Shown here: positions 36,397 to 46,335 of the stretch, one piece after another
Numbering within the stretch: position 1 is the first letter of the stretch
Layout: every line of letters starts with the position of its first letter
From: Streptomyces sp. Isolate_45
GTDB lineage: Bacteria > Actinomycetota > Actinomycetes > Streptomycetales > Streptomycetaceae
Direction: 5' to 3'
NCBI RefSeq assembly: GCF_024721315.2
Contig: NZ_JANFAK020000017.1
Span: forward strand, 1 to 64,000
DNA: 64,000 bases
Notes under the pieces: model-generated
Seen by the model: the letters and a program-made list of their open reading frames with translations, nothing else
What the model was told of the DNA's origin: nothing
Databases searched by the model: none
Position numbers and translations under genes: made by a program

Positions 36397-37560
36397 ATGG
36401 GCGCCGTGACCCCTGCCAAGGTGCTGACGACCGCCGCCGCCCCGTCCCCCGCCTCGCCGAGCACGGCCCGGGCCATGAACGACCGGCTCGCGCTGGAACT
36501 CCTCCAGGCCGAGGGGCCGCTGACGGCCGCCCAGCTCAAGCAGCTGACCGGCCTGTCCCGGCCCTCCGTCGCCGACCTCGTCGAGCGGCTCGCCGGCGCG
36601 GGACTGATCGAGGTCGTGGGGGAGTCGGGCGAACAGCGGCGCGGCCCGAACGCCCGCCTGTACGGGATCGTCGCCCGCCGGGCCCACCTGGCCGCGCTGG
36701 ACGTACGGACGGACAGCGCGACGGCGGTGGTCACCGACCTGCTCGGGCGCCCCCTGGCCCGGGCCGCCCTGCCGGTCGACGCCGTCGAGGAGGCGGTGGA
36801 GCGGCTGGAGGCGCTGACCCGCGAGGCGGGCGCCGAGCGGCTCCACACCGTCGTCGTCGGCGCGCCCGGCCTGGTGGCGCCGGCCAGCGGTGAGCTCGGC
36901 GACACCATCGGGCTGCCGTCCTGGCACCGGGACCTCGTGACCGCGCTCCAGCGGCGGCTGCCCGCCAAGGTGGTGGTGGAGAACGAGACCAACCTGGCGG
37001 CCCTGGCGGAACAGCGCGTCGGCGCCGCCCGCGACCTGGACTCCTTCGTCCTGCTGTGGCTCGGCGCCGGGGTGGGCGCCGCCGTCGTCCTGGACGGACG
37101 GCTGCGGCGGGGCGCGTCCGGAGGGGCCGGCGAGATCGGGTTCCTCCCGGTCCCCGGAACCGCCGGGCTGCCCTCCGCCGCCGACTGCGGCGGTGGCTTC
37201 CACGCCCTGGCGGGGCGCGCGGGCGTGGCGGCCCTCGCCGCGGAACACGGCTTCACCGGCCCGGTGGAGGAAGCCGTCGCCGGGGCGGCGGGCGAGCCCT
37301 TCCTCGACGCCCTCGCCGAACGGCTCGCGCTCGGGGCGGCGGCCGTCGCCGCGATCCTCGACCCGGGCTGCGTGGTGCTCGGCGGCGAGCTGGGCCGGGC
37401 GGGCGGCGCCCCCCTCGCCGCTCGCGTCGAGCGCCGCCTCACGACCCTGACCCCCGTCCCGACGACGGTCCGCGCCACGGCCCTCGGCGGACCGGCGGTC
37501 ATGGAGGGCGCCCTGCTGGCCGCGCGCGAAGCCGCCCAGTCGGTACTCTTCGGGACCTGA
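36397..37560 (+). CDS. ROK-family transcriptional regulator
   Basis: A 387-residue protein. The N-terminal winged HTH is LELLQAEGPLTAAQLKQLTG followed by LSRPSVADLVERLAGAGLIEV. The ROK domain begins about residue 85: TVVVGAPGLVAPASGEL, VENETNLAALAEQRVG and GAVVLDGRLRRGASGGAGEIGF-like blocks are present, and there is no complete zinc-binding CxCGxxGC motif, as in many regulators. In-frame starts lie at 36382 (GTG), 36397 (ATG) and 36406 (GTG); I use 36397 because it is past the operator. Confidence 0.87.
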   Translation: MGAVTPAKVLTTAAAPSPASPSTARAMNDRLALELLQAEGPLTAAQLKQLTGLSRPSVADLVERLAGAGLIEVVGESGEQRRGPNARLYGIVARRAHLAALDVRTDSATAVVTDLLGRPLARAALPVDAVEEAVERLEALTREAGAERLHTVVVGAPGLVAPASGELGDTIGLPSWHRDLVTALQRRLPAKVVVENETNLAALAEQRVGAARDLDSFVLLWLGAGVGAAVVLDGRLRRGASGGAGEIGFLPVPGTAGLPSAADCGGGFHALAGRAGVAALAAEHGFTGPVEEAVAGAAGEPFLDALAERLALGAAAVAAILDPGCVVLGGELGRAGGAPLAARVERRLTTLTPVPTTVRATALGGPAVMEGALLAAREAAQSVLFGT

Positions 37561-37578
37561 TGGGCCCGGCGCGGCCCT

Positions 37579-37678
37579 GCCGACGGAAGTCCGCGGTGGC
37601 CCTGCCGACGGAGGTCCGCCGCGGTGGGGCCGACGGAAGTCCGCCGCAGCCGGGTCGACGGAGTCCGCCGCGGTCCGG
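37579..37678. repeat. 25-bp imperfect tandem repeat, four copies
   Basis: Units begin at 37579, 37604, 37629 and 37654 with an exact 25-bp period; each opens with GCCGACGGA (GTCGACGGA in the last) and continues AGTCCGCCGC or a variant. It fills the gap between the ROK stop and the convergent SDR gene. It has no visible coding role and may act as terminator-like spacer or regulatory repeat. Confidence 0.8.
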
Positions 37679-37738
37679 CCGGCCGACTCCGCCCGGCCCG
37701 CAGACGGACTCGGGCCCGGCCCTGTAGTCCGCCCCCGC

Positions 37739-38479
37739 TCAGCCCCGCCCGCCCAGGAGGTACTCGGCGAAGGTGGTGCGCCCCACCGCGTGCGCCGGGG
37801 CGAGGTTGCCGCCGTCGCGGAAGGCGGCGTACGTCCTCCCGGCGAGCGGGACCGTGACCACCCGGCGGCGGCGCCCGGTCGCCGTGAGGCGGGCGCGGCC
37901 CAGCTCCGCCAGGCCGCGGACCTCGGGGCCGCCCATGTCCGGGACCCGGCCCGCCGGGAGGGGGACCGCCAGTTCCGCGAGCCGGTCCGCGACCTCCGCG
38001 GCGGAGATCGGCTGCACCCGTACGCCCCTCGGCAGCACCACCACCGGCAGCTTCGCCGCCGCGTCCACCAGCTGCGCCACCAGGTCGTGGAACTGGGTGG
38101 TGCGCAGGATCGTGACCCCGAGCCCGGATTCCTCCAGCAGCCGTTCCACCGCCAGCTTGGAGCGGTAGTAGCCGAGCGGCACCTCGTCCACCCCGACGAT
38201 CGAGATGTACACGAGGTTGGTGACGCGGCCCGCCCGCCGGGCCGCCGCGATCAGATGCCGGGCGGCCGTCCCGTCGCCCCCGCGCGGGCTGCTCGCGCAG
38301 TGGACGACCACTTCGACGCCGGCCATCGCCGCGTCCAGTCCCTTGCCATCCCGCAGGTCGACCGGGAAGTCCCGCGCGTGCCGGCTCAGCACCCGGACCT
38401 CGTGGCCCCGGTCCCGGAGCCGCTCGACGACGAGGGCTCCGAGGTTCCCGGTGCCTCCGGTGACGAGGATCGTGCTCAT
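37739..38479 (-). CDS. NAD(P)-binding SDR/NmrA-like protein
   Basis: A 246-residue Rossmann protein. The nucleotide-binding motif is ILVTGGTGNLGALVVERL (TGxxGxxG). The middle has VYISIVGVDEVPLGYYRSK, in which the Tyr-x3-Lys-like pair resembles the extended SDR/NmrA group, and residues about 115-145 read LEESGLGVTILRTTQFHD. It probably reduces or senses a redox ligand; typical NmrA-like proteins bind NADP without clear chemistry. The ATG at 38479 has GGAAAGGA upstream. It converges on the ROK gene. Confidence 0.84.
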   Translation of the reverse strand: MSTILVTGGTGNLGALVVERLRDRGHEVRVLSRHARDFPVDLRDGKGLDAAMAGVEVVVHCASSPRGGDGTAARHLIAAARRAGRVTNLVYISIVGVDEVPLGYYRSKLAVERLLEESGLGVTILRTTQFHDLVAQLVDAAAKLPVVVLPRGVRVQPISAAEVADRLAELAVPLPAGRVPDMGGPEVRGLAELGRARLTATGRRRRVVTVPLAGRTYAAFRDGGNLAPAHAVGRTTFAEYLLGGRG

Positions 38480-38589
38480 GGTGTGTCCGTCCTTTCCACG
38501 GGGGTGCGTACACCAGTGGGACAGAACGGGCCCGCGGAACGTGACAGCCCCGCGGTGGAAACCCGAAAAAGGTGCCCCGCACGCACGAG

Positions 38590-38617
38590 GACCCGGTGGC
38601 CGCCGGGCCACCGGGTC
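38590..38617 (-). terminator. Terminator after the chitinase gene
   Basis: GACCCGGTGGCC (38590-38601) and GGCCACCGGGTC (38606-38617) form a perfect 12-bp stem with a GCCG loop, 38 bp beyond the chitinase stop on the minus strand. Confidence 0.8.
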
Positions 38618-38654
38618 TCATGCTTGGCGTTCAGCGGCGCTCACGCACCGGGTG

Positions 38655-41024
38655 TCAGCAGGCGCCCTGGTCCTTCCAGACGCCCCACTCGCCGGTGGTG
38701 CCGGGAGCTTCGTTCTGCGTCCACCACTGGGCCTTCCAGTTGCGGCCGTTGTGCGAGACGACGTTGCCGGTGTTGTACACCTGGCCGGCCACGTAGGCCG
38801 GGTTGGTGCACGTGCCGCCCGGCGGGGTCGTCGGAGGCGTGGTCGGCGGGGTCGTCGGCGGGGTGGTGGGCGGCGTGGTCGGGGGAGTGGTCGGCGGCTG
38901 GGTGCCGCCGGGCTCCACGACCGTGGTGCCGCGGGCCAGGTCACCGGCGAAGGCGTACGTCGTGCCGGAGATGTTCACCGTCCAGTTGGACGGCGTGGAC
39001 ACCGGCAGGTAGTAGTTGAAGGCCAGGTCGACCGAGGCGCCCGGGGCGAGCGACTGCCATGCCGGGAGCTTCAGCGAGACCCGGTGGAAGTCGCCCTTCA
39101 GACCGCCCACGTTGCTGCCGGTGTGGTCGCTCTTGATCACCTTGGTGCCGAAGCCGGACTGGTCCGAGGCGTTGCTCGGGGCCGACGTCGAGTAGTCGAA
39201 CTGGAACTCGGTGCCGCCGGGCAGCGCCGACTTCGTGTTGTTGGTGATCTTGACCTTCGGGGTGAGCGGGTAGTTGGAGTCGCCGAGCTTGAACTCGGTG
39301 AACTCCGCCTTCACGTCCACGGCCTGGGTCGGCAGCGCGGTGTTGGACTTCTTCGCGCCGTACGGCGCGGCCGCCTTGAACTTGTCGTACATCAGCGTGG
39401 TGAGCGTGTCACCGATCTCGTACTGGCCCTTGGCGGCGTTCCAGCCGTAGTCGCCCGCCATCTCCCAGACCATGGTGCCGCCGATGCCGCGGTCGACCAC
39501 GTAGTCGGCCTTCGCCGCGACCGACTGCTCGTCCTCGGTGGAGAGGAAGACCTTCTTCTGCGCGTTCCACAGCCACGGGGCGACCAGAGTCGAGTCGTAC
39601 TTGCGGGCGTAGGTGCCGGTCAGCGTGGTGTTCGCGGGGAAGCCGTACTTGGTGACGTAGTCGCCGACGATCCCCTTCTCCAGGTTCTTGGCGTGCCACA
39701 TCGGGTTGGAGCCCGCCGGGGACTCGACCCCGTTGGTGTCCTTGTCGTGCCACAGGTTGTCGATGCCGGTCGCGCCGTCACCGCACTTGGTCAGACCCGC
39801 GCCGGCCGGGCAGGTGGTCGCGGAGGCCTTGCCCCACAGCCCGTCGGTGCCGCCCTGGACGTTCTTGTGGCCGCGGGTGTAGTACGGCAGGCCGATGTTG
39901 ATGCGGCCGGCCGGCATCGAGCCGCGGAAGTAGTGGTACGCCCAGTCGGTGTTGAGGTAGCCGATGCCGCCGTACTGCGAGCTGCCGTAGACGTTCGCGG
40001 CGGCCAGCTCGGCGTCCTTGCCGTCGTCGAACAGCGAGGCGTTCGGACCGACGTACTCGTTCCACGCGCCGTGCAGGTCGTAGGACATGATGTTGACGTA
40101 GTCCAGGTACTTCTGCATCTGGAACGTCTCCATGCCCCGCAGCAGGTAGCCGGAGGAGGGGGCGGCGACGGTCAGCATGTAGTGCTTGCCGTCGGCGGCG
40201 CCGGCCCGGTCGAGCTTCTCGCGCAGGCTCTTCATCAGGGCGTCGTAGCCCTTTACCAGGCCCGCGCGGCGGGCGTTGGCGAGCTGCCAGTCGAGCGGGT
40301 TGCCCGCGTCCTTCATCGTGGTCGGGTACTCGTAGTCGATGTCGACGCCGTTGAACCCGTACTTGCGGATGAAGTCGACGGAGGAGTTCGCGAAGGTGTC
40401 GATGCCGGCCTGGTTCACCGAGCCGTCGGCGTTGGTGGCCATCGAGTAGAAGCCGCCGGAGTTGACCCGGTTGCCGTCGTCGCCGAAGTAGCCGCCCGTC
40501 TCGGCCCAACCGCCGACCGAGATCAGCGTCTTGACGTTCGGGTACTGCTTCTTGAACTTCGTCAGCTGGTTGAAGTGACCCTTGTAGGGGAGCGACGGGT
40601 CCATCTCGGCACCCGCGACGCCCGGCCAGGTCATTCCGGTGGCCGCGTTGTTCGCGTTGTCCGCGCCGACGGAGATCTTGTTGTCGGAACCGACGTGCGC
40701 GAACGCGTAGTTGATGTGGGTGATCTTCGACCACGGGATGTTGTTGGCGAGGTAGGCCGGCGTGCCGTCCTTGCCGGTGCGCCAGCCGGTGAAGTAGCCG
40801 ATGACGCGGCGCTGGTGGTCGGCGCCCATCTTCTCGCGGCCTTCGGAGTCGTAGACCGAGCAGTACGGAGCGTCGACCCCGGGGGTCTTGTGCAGCCCGT
40901 CGGGGCGACAGCTCTCGTTGTCGGCGGCGTGCGAGACGCCCGCGGAGAGCCCGCCGACCAGCAGGCCGGCGATGACGGCACCGGATGCCAGCAGCATCGC
41001 TCTCGTACGAGTGGGGGACAGCAT
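38655..41024 (-). CDS. Secreted multidomain GH18 chitinase
   Basis: A 789-residue secreted chitinase. Residues 1-34 form a signal peptide ([20 protein letters not shown] then HAA). The GH18 barrel (about residues 60-540) has the catalytic DxxDxDxE in [12 protein letters not shown], with the acid/base Glu, and the end-of-barrel [12 protein letters not shown]. Residues about 560-700 form a beta-sandwich module, then a TPP-rich linker of six TTPP units, and finally a C-terminal CBM5/12 with [21 protein letters not shown]. It releases chitooligosaccharides from chitin. AGGAGG lies just before the ATG, and dre-type boxes are upstream. Confidence 0.95.
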   Translation of the reverse strand: MLSPTRTRAMLLASGAVIAGLLVGGLSAGVSHAADNESCRPDGLHKTPGVDAPYCSVYDSEGREKMGADHQRRVIGYFTGWRTGKDGTPAYLANNIPWSKITHINYAFAHVGSDNKISVGADNANNAATGMTWPGVAGAEMDPSLPYKGHFNQLTKFKKQYPNVKTLISVGGWAETGGYFGDDGNRVNSGGFYSMATNADGSVNQAGIDTFANSSVDFIRKYGFNGVDIDYEYPTTMKDAGNPLDWQLANARRAGLVKGYDALMKSLREKLDRAGAADGKHYMLTVAAPSSGYLLRGMETFQMQKYLDYVNIMSYDLHGAWNEYVGPNASLFDDGKDAELAAANVYGSSQYGGIGYLNTDWAYHYFRGSMPAGRINIGLPYYTRGHKNVQGGTDGLWGKASATTCPAGAGLTKCGDGATGIDNLWHDKDTNGVESPAGSNPMWHAKNLEKGIVGDYVTKYGFPANTTLTGTYARKYDSTLVAPWLWNAQKKVFLSTEDEQSVAAKADYVVDRGIGGTMVWEMAGDYGWNAAKGQYEIGDTLTTLMYDKFKAAAPYGAKKSNTALPTQAVDVKAEFTEFKLGDSNYPLTPKVKITNNTKSALPGGTEFQFDYSTSAPSNASDQSGFGTKVIKSDHTGSNVGGLKGDFHRVSLKLPAWQSLAPGASVDLAFNYYLPVSTPSNWTVNISGTTYAFAGDLARGTTVVEPGGTQPPTTPPTTPPTTPPTTPPTTPPTTPPGGTCTNPAYVAGQVYNTGNVVSHNGRNWKAQWWTQNEAPGTTGEWGVWKDQGAC
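38823..38900 (-). repeat. TTPP-encoding linker repeat inside the chitinase gene
   Basis: A run of near-identical 12-bp units encoding Thr-Thr-Pro-Pro separates the catalytic half from the C-terminal chitin-binding module. It is an ordinary flexible linker, and its copy number may vary among strains. Confidence 0.7.
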
Positions 41025-41154
41025 TGTGCCTCCTGGGGAGGGGAGGATGGCAGGACACAACGTGCAGCAACATGCGGAAAAATGGCGCTGGTTGGCCTGA
41101 GACGTGCGCACGTCGGCAGGGCCGGCTCCCGGGGAAGATGAAGGGAACGTTAAG

Positions 41155-41188
41155 AGGACTAGACCAACCCGTCAATAGGTCTGGACCA
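41155..41188 (-). promoter_or_regulatory. Two dre-type direct repeats upstream of the chitinase
   Basis: On the minus strand TGGTCCAGACCT (41177-41188) and TGGTCTAGTCCT (41155-41166) are 22 bp apart, two helical turns. The first equals the 12-bp direct repeat reported for Streptomyces chitinase promoters, and both resemble the DasR responsive element, TGGTCTAGACCA. They lie 130-165 bp before the chitinase start and probably mediate chitin/GlcNAc control. Confidence 0.75.
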
Positions 41189-41362
41189 AAGCCCGGTCGG
41201 GAGTGCCGGTCCCGCGCGTGCGGTACGCGGGCGCGGCGCAAGGTGACCTACATGTCGTGCGCGCCCGCCGCTCAAGAACGGCTTGTTTGTGACCCAGGCC
41301 ACAGCGATTCACTCGCTTGGCCGCCGATCACCCGTGGCACACTGGCCCTAGTACCAGTAGCA

Positions 41363-41489
41363 GCGCACTCCGGGGTCGGTGTAATTCCGAACCGGCGGTT
41401 ATAGTCCGCGACCCGTCCGCATCCAGTGGCCGGTTGACCAGGTGAAATTCCTGGACCGACGGTTAAAGTCCGGATGGGAGGCAGTGCGC
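41363..41489 (+). promoter_or_regulatory. FMN riboswitch (RFN element) of the rib operon
   Basis: The closing helix pairs GCGCACT (41363-41369) with AGTGCGC (41483-41489). Inside are conserved RFN blocks: GGGTCGGTGTAATTCCGA (41373 onward), ACCGGCGGTTATAGTCCGCG, GGTGAAATTCCTGG and CCGACGGTTAAAGTCCGG, then ATGGGAGGCA. It lies 170 bp upstream of ribD and should bind FMN to shut down the riboflavin genes. Confidence 0.95.
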
Positions 41490-41661
41490 GGCGGGCCAGT
41501 CACCGGTACGCCGCCGTCGGCGGTCCATCGACGTATCCCAGCGGATACGTCTCGAAAACGGACCGTATTTCCGGCCCCGGCGTCCCCGCGTGTGCTACCC
41601 GCTTCATCTGTCGTATCCCGACAGGCCCCGGAGTCCGTGCCCGATGAGGCAGGAGGACCCG

Positions 41662-42789
41662 GTGGCGACACACGCCGCGCAGGCAGCACCCGACCCGAGC
41701 GTCACAGCCATGCGCCGGGCCATCGAGCTCGCCGCCCGCGGACTCGGCTCCACCAGCCCCAACCCCGTCGTCGGCTGCGTCATCACCGACCCCTCCGGCA
41801 ACGTCGTCGGCGAAGGCTGGCACCGGCGGGCCGGCGGCCCGCACGCCGAGGTCCACGCCCTGCGCGCCGCGGGCGATGCCGCCCGCGGGGGCACCGCGTA
41901 CGTCACCCTCGAACCCTGCAACCACACCGGCCGTACGGGCCCCTGCGCCCAGGCCCTCGTCGACGCCGGCGTCACCCGCGTGGTCTACGCCGTCCCCGAC
42001 CCGAACCCGCAGGCCAGCGGCGGTGGCGCCACCCTGCGCGCCGCCGGGATCGACACCGCCGCCGGGCTCCTCGCGGACGAGGCCGAGGAGGGCAACGCCG
42101 CCTGGCTGACCTCCGTGCGCCTCGGCCGCCCCCACGTCCTGTGGAAGTACGCCGCCACCCTCGACGGTCGTACCGCCGCCGCCGACGGCACCAGTCGCTG
42201 GATCACCTGCGCCGAGTCCCGCGCCGACGTCCACCGGCTGCGCGCCGAGGCCGACGCCGTCGTCGTGGGCGCCGGAACCCTGCGCGCCGACGACCCGCAC
42301 CTCGCCGTGCGGGGCGTGGAGGGCGCGGTCCAGCCGCTGCGCGTCGTCCTCGACACCCACGCCGCCGTCCGGCCCGGCGCACGCGTCCTCGACGACGCCG
42401 CCCCGACCCTCATCGCCGTCGGGAAGGACGCCGACACCGGGCACCTGCCCGGCGTCGACGTGGTCCGACTGCCCCACGACGAGCGCGGGCTGTCGATCGA
42501 GGCCCTCCTCGCCGAACTGCACGCGCGCGGCGTGCGCTCCGTCCTCCTCGAAGGCGGCTCCACCCTGGCGGGCGCCTTCGTCGCCGCCGGCGCCGTCGAC
42601 AAGGTCGTCGGCTACCTCGCCCCCGTACTCCTCGGGGCCGGCCCCGCCGCCCTCGCCGACGCCGGGATCACGACCATCACCGAGGCCCTGCGGCTCACCC
42701 TCACCGGGACCACCCGCCTCGGCACGGACATCCGCATCACCGCCACACCCACGCACCCCTCCCGCCCCACCGCCCCCAAGGAGCACTGA
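41662..42789 (+). CDS. ribD: Bifunctional deaminase/reductase RibD
   Basis: A 375-residue bifunctional enzyme that deaminates and then reduces the pyrimidine intermediate of riboflavin synthesis. The deaminase domain (about residues 15-140) has the zinc motifs HAEVHAL and [11 protein letters not shown]. The reductase domain (about 150-370) has [20 protein letters not shown] and [12 protein letters not shown], the NADPH region. The GTG at 41662 has AGGAGG 5 nt upstream; an earlier frame start at 41590 lies between the riboswitch and this site and looks untranslated. First gene after the FMN riboswitch. Confidence 0.95.
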   Translation: MATHAAQAAPDPSVTAMRRAIELAARGLGSTSPNPVVGCVITDPSGNVVGEGWHRRAGGPHAEVHALRAAGDAARGGTAYVTLEPCNHTGRTGPCAQALVDAGVTRVVYAVPDPNPQASGGGATLRAAGIDTAAGLLADEAEEGNAAWLTSVRLGRPHVLWKYAATLDGRTAAADGTSRWITCAESRADVHRLRAEADAVVVGAGTLRADDPHLAVRGVEGAVQPLRVVLDTHAAVRPGARVLDDAAPTLIAVGKDADTGHLPGVDVVRLPHDERGLSIEALLAELHARGVRSVLLEGGSTLAGAFVAAGAVDKVVGYLAPVLLGAGPAALADAGITTITEALRLTLTGTTRLGTDIRITATPTHPSRPTAPKEH

Positions 42790-43413
42790 GTGTTCACCGG
42801 AATCGTCGAAGAACTGGGCGAGGTCACCGCCGTCGAGCCGCTCGCCGAAGCCTCCCGCTTCCGCCTGCGCGGCCCGGTCGTGACCGAGGGCGCCAAGCAC
42901 GGCGACTCGATCGCCGTCAACGGCGTCTGCCTGACCGTCGTGGAGACCGCCGACGGCGAGTTCACAGCCGACGTCATGCAGGAGACCCTGAACCGCTCCA
43001 GCCTCGGATCCCTCACCCAGGGCTCCCGGGTCAACCTGGAGCGCCCGATGGCCCTCGGCGGACGACTGGGCGGGCACCTGGTCCAGGGGCACGTGGACGG
43101 CACCGGCGAGATCCTCTCCCGCACCCCCTCCGAGCACTGGGAACTCGTCAAGGTCGCCCTTCCGGCGCACCTGGCGCGGTACGTCGTGGAGAAGGGCTCG
43201 ATCACCGTCGACGGCGTCAGCCTCACCGTCGTCGAGGCCGGCGCCGACCACTTCACCATCAGCCTCATCCCCACCACCCTCGCGCTGACCACCCTGGGCA
43301 TCAAGCGGCCCGGCGACCGGGTCAACCTGGAGGTCGACGTCCTCGCGAAGTACGTCGAACGCCTCATGGCCGCCGGCGTCGACCCGCTCCACACCGAGGG
43401 GGAGCAGCGATGA
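42790..43413 (+). CDS. ribE: Riboflavin synthase alpha subunit
   Basis: A 207-residue enzyme that dismutates two 6,7-dimethyl-8-ribityllumazines into riboflavin. Both lumazine-binding repeats are present: [10 protein letters not shown] at the start and [10 protein letters not shown] in the first half, [12 protein letters not shown] at the junction and [14 protein letters not shown] in the second half. The GTG follows the ribD stop directly, without a gap, and the end overlaps the next gene as ATGA. Length is standard. Confidence 0.95.
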   Translation: MFTGIVEELGEVTAVEPLAEASRFRLRGPVVTEGAKHGDSIAVNGVCLTVVETADGEFTADVMQETLNRSSLGSLTQGSRVNLERPMALGGRLGGHLVQGHVDGTGEILSRTPSEHWELVKVALPAHLARYVVEKGSITVDGVSLTVVEAGADHFTISLIPTTLALTTLGIKRPGDRVNLEVDVLAKYVERLMAAGVDPLHTEGEQR

Positions 43414-44063
43414 GTGCCCTGACCTGGCTCAACACGGAGGCCTTCGAGGTCTTCGACCAGAAGGTCATCTGGTCCGACATGATCGGCAACCTGATGGGCC
43501 TGGCCGCCCTCGCCCTCGGCTGGCGGCGTTCCATATGGACCTGGCCCGCCCAGCTCCTCTCCGGCCTGATCCTGGTCGCCGCCTACGCCTCCGCGCAGCT
43601 CGCGGGCGGCATCGGCAAGCAGCTCCTGGTGATCTCCGTCGCGATCTGGGGCTGGCGGGCCTGGCAGCTCGGCCGGCAGAAGGCCCAGGACGGCTCCATC
43701 GCCGTGCGCACCGCCACCTGGAAGGAGCGCGGCCTGCTCCTCGCCGGAGCGGCGGCCGGCACCCTCGCCGTCGGCGGCCTGTTCACGCTCGTCCCGTCGC
43801 TGTCGTGGAGCCCGTGGGCCGACGCCTACATCTTCGTCGGCACCATCGTCGCGATGGTGGCCCAGGCCCGCGGCCTCGTCGAGTTCTGGTTCGCCTGGCT
43901 GCTCGTCGACCTGGTGGGCGTCCCCCTCGCCTTCAACAGCGGCCTGGCCTTCTCCGGCCTCGTCTACGTCGTCTACTTCGCCCTCGTCCTGTGGGGCGCG
44001 TACGACTGGTACCAGCGCTCGCGCGCCACCCCTGCCCCGGCCCTCGAAGGAGCAACGGCATGA
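43410..44063 (+). CDS. ribM: Riboflavin transporter RibM (PnuC family)
   Basis: A 217-residue membrane protein with about seven hydrophobic segments. It has the PnuC-type block [19 protein letters not shown] and [17 protein letters not shown]. Its position inside the FMN-controlled rib operon matches RibM/PnuX of corynebacteria and Streptomyces, which moves riboflavin and roseoflavin rather than nicotinamide riboside. The ATG overlaps the ribE stop, and the stop overlaps ribBA as ATGA, so it is part of the operon. Confidence 0.88.
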   Translation: MSALTWLNTEAFEVFDQKVIWSDMIGNLMGLAALALGWRRSIWTWPAQLLSGLILVAAYASAQLAGGIGKQLLVISVAIWGWRAWQLGRQKAQDGSIAVRTATWKERGLLLAGAAAGTLAVGGLFTLVPSLSWSPWADAYIFVGTIVAMVAQARGLVEFWFAWLLVDLVGVPLAFNSGLAFSGLVYVVYFALVLWGAYDWYQRSRATPAPALEGATA

Positions 44064-45361
44064 CCACCCTCAAGCCCGTGCCGGACGTGCCCGAAGCCGA
44101 GCCGCAGGAGACCTTCCGGCTCGACCCGGTCGAGCAGGCCATCCGCGACATCGCCGCCGGGCGGCCGATCGTCGTCGTCGACGACGAGGACCGCGAGAAC
44201 GAGGGCGACCTCGTCATCGCCGCCGAGAAGGCCACCCCCGAGATCATCGCGTTCATGATGAGCGAGTGCCGCGGCCTGATCTGCGCCCCCATGGAGGGCC
44301 CCGAGCTGGACCGGCTGGAACTCCCGCAGATGGTCCACAACAACACCGAGTCGATGCAGACGGCCTTCACCGTCTCCGTCGACGCGAGCGCCGCCCACGG
44401 CGTCAGCACCGGGATCTCCGCGGCCGACCGGGCCACCACGCTGCGCCTGCTGGCCAACGGCACCAGCGAGCCGTCCGACTTCGTCCGCCCCGGCCACGTC
44501 TTCCCGCTGCGCGCCAAGCCCGGCGGCGTGCTGGTCCGCAACGGCCACACCGAGGCGGCCGTCGACCTCGCCCGCCTCGCGGGCCTGCGTCCGGCCGGCG
44601 CCATCGTGGAGATCGCCGGCGAGGACGGCGTCATGCTGCGGCTGCCCGAACTGATCCCCTTCGCCCGCAAGCACGGCCTGACGATCATCTCCATCGAGGA
44701 CCTGATCGCCTACCGGCGCTCCGCCGAGCCCACCGTGCGCCGCGAGGCCGAGGTCAGCCTGCCGACCGCGTTCGGCGCGTTCACCGCGTTCGGCTTCCGC
44801 TCCACCGTGGACGGCGTCGAGCACGTCGCCCTCGTCCACGGCGACATCGGCGACGGCTCCGACGTCCTGGTCCGCATGCACTCCGAGTGCCTGACCGGCG
44901 ACATCTTCCAGTCCCAGCGCTGCGACTGCGGACCCCAACTGCACGCCTCCATGGGCCGCATCCAGGCCGAGGGCCGCGGCGTCGTCGTCTACCTGCGCGG
45001 GCACGAGGGCCGCGGCATCGGACTGCTGTCCAAGCTGCGCGCCTACGAGCTCCAGGAACGCGGCCGCGACACCCTGGACGCCAACCTGGAACTGGGGCTC
45101 CCCGCCGACGCCCGCGACTACGGGGCCGGCGCCCAGATCCTCGCCGACCTCGGCGTGCGCAGCGTCCGCCTGCTGACCAACAACCCCGACAAGTCCGCCG
45201 CGCTGGTCCGGCACGGCATCGCGGTCACCGGCCGGGAGTCGATGCCCGTCGAGGCGGGCGAGCACAACCTGCGGTACCTGCGCACCAAGCGGGACCGGAT
45301 GGGGCACGACCTGCCGTGGCTGGAGGGGGCCGTGACCACCTCCGCCTGCGGCAACCAGTAA
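44060..45361 (+). CDS. ribBA: Bifunctional DHBP synthase / GTP cyclohydrolase II
   Basis: A 433-residue protein. The N-terminal DHBP synthase (about residues 20-220) has the acidic [15 protein letters not shown] loop. The C-terminal GTP cyclohydrolase II (about 225-420) has the zinc cysteines in [19 protein letters not shown] and [16 protein letters not shown]. It supplies the first two precursors of riboflavin. The ATG overlaps the ribM stop as ATGA. A 17-bp tandem repeat begins at its last codons, and the TAA stop is inside that repeat. Confidence 0.96.
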   Translation: MTTLKPVPDVPEAEPQETFRLDPVEQAIRDIAAGRPIVVVDDEDRENEGDLVIAAEKATPEIIAFMMSECRGLICAPMEGPELDRLELPQMVHNNTESMQTAFTVSVDASAAHGVSTGISAADRATTLRLLANGTSEPSDFVRPGHVFPLRAKPGGVLVRNGHTEAAVDLARLAGLRPAGAIVEIAGEDGVMLRLPELIPFARKHGLTIISIEDLIAYRRSAEPTVRREAEVSLPTAFGAFTAFGFRSTVDGVEHVALVHGDIGDGSDVLVRMHSECLTGDIFQSQRCDCGPQLHASMGRIQAEGRGVVVYLRGHEGRGIGLLSKLRAYELQERGRDTLDANLELGLPADARDYGAGAQILADLGVRSVRLLTNNPDKSAALVRHGIAVTGRESMPVEAGEHNLRYLRTKRDRMGHDLPWLEGAVTTSACGNQ

Positions 45362-45405
45362 CACCGCAAGGCCAGTAACACCGCAAGGCCAGTGACACCG
45401 CACGA
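45355..45405 (+). repeat. 17-bp tandem repeat across the ribBA stop codon
   Basis: CCAGTAACACCGCAAGG occurs at 45355-45371 and exactly again at 45372-45388, followed by a diverged third copy at 45389-45405. The first copy contains the ribBA TAA stop; the rest forms part of the 90-bp spacer before ribH. It looks like a recent local duplication. Confidence 0.85.
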
Positions 45406-45451
45406 CCGCACCACGTACACACCGGCACACGAACCACCGAGGAGCAGAGCT

Positions 45452-45937
45452 GTGAGCGGCAAGGGCGCACCCGAACTGAGCGTGAAGAACTGTGGAGACC
45501 TCCGGGTCGCCGTGATCGCTGCCCAGTGGCACGAGAAGGTCATGGACGGGCTGGTCGACGGCGCCCTGCGGGCCCTGCACGAGCTGGGCATCGACGAGCC
45601 CACCCTGCTCCGCGTCCCCGGCAGCTTCGAGCTCCCGGTCGTGGCGAAGGTACTCGCCGGTCGCGGTTACGATGCCATCGTCGCCCTCGGAGTGGTCATC
45701 CGCGGCGGCACCCCCCACTTCGACTACGTGTGCCAGGGCGTCACCCAAGGCCTGGTGCAGGTGTCGATCGACACCGGAGTTCCCGTCGGCTTCGGCGTCC
45801 TGACCTGCGACAACGACGAGCAGGCGCTGGACCGCGCCGGGCTTGAGGGGTCGAACGAGGACAAGGGGCACGAAGCGGTCACCGCCGCCGTCTCCACCGC
45901 CATGACCCTGCGGACGGTCAGCGAACCCTGGCGCTGA
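45452..45937 (+). CDS. ribH: 6,7-dimethyl-8-ribityllumazine synthase
   Basis: A 161-residue protein that condenses DHBP with the pyrimidinedione to give lumazine, the RibE substrate. The family blocks are [18 protein letters not shown] at the N-terminal strand, [30 protein letters not shown] with the catalytic His, and [16 protein letters not shown]. The GTG is preceded by GAGGAG 6 nt upstream. It ends the rib operon; hisE follows after 35 bp and may be cotranscribed. Confidence 0.95.
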   Translation: MSGKGAPELSVKNCGDLRVAVIAAQWHEKVMDGLVDGALRALHELGIDEPTLLRVPGSFELPVVAKVLAGRGYDAIVALGVVIRGGTPHFDYVCQGVTQGLVQVSIDTGVPVGFGVLTCDNDEQALDRAGLEGSNEDKGHEAVTAAVSTAMTLRTVSEPWR

Positions 45938-45972
45938 GTGGCAGCGGGGGACCCCTTATTCTGAGGACCATC

Positions 45973-46251
45973 ATGGCGAACACCTCCAAGACCTTCGAAG
46001 AGCTCTTCACCGAGCTCCAGCTCAAGGCCGCCACCGGCGACCCCAGCACCTCCCGCACCGCCGAGCTCGTCGGCAAGGGCGTCCATGCCATCGGCAAGAA
46101 GGTCGTCGAGGAGGCCGCGGAGGTCTGGATGGCCGCCGAGTACGAGGGCAAGGAAGCCGCCGCCGAGGAGATCTCCCAGCTGCTCTACCACGTCCAGGTG
46201 ATGATGGTGGCGCGCGGGATCTCCCTCGACGACGTCTACGCGCACCTCTAG
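45973..46251 (+). CDS. hisE: Phosphoribosyl-ATP pyrophosphatase
   Basis: A 92-residue MazG-like enzyme for the second step of histidine synthesis. The all-helical fold has [20 protein letters not shown], then [14 protein letters not shown] with the acidic metal-binding Glu pair, and the ending [16 protein letters not shown]. It is the usual stand-alone actinobacterial HisE. It lies 35 bp after ribH and 84 bp before hisG, so transcription may continue from the rib genes. Confidence 0.94.
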   Translation: MANTSKTFEELFTELQLKAATGDPSTSRTAELVGKGVHAIGKKVVEEAAEVWMAAEYEGKEAAAEEISQLLYHVQVMMVARGISLDDVYAHL

Positions 46252-46335
46252 GCCCGGCGCCCCGCCGCGGGCCCCCCGCGCCCCGCTCACGCACACCCGT
46301 ACGCACTCAAGCACCTACGCACCAAAGGAAGCCCC

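Noticed and set aside
37579..37678. CRISPR array
   Set aside because: The 25-bp units are back to back without spacers and no cas gene is nearby.
41590..41661. Longer N-terminus for RibD from the earlier GTG
   Set aside because: The GTG at 41662 has a perfect ribosome-binding site and the standard start, while the extension is not RibD-like.
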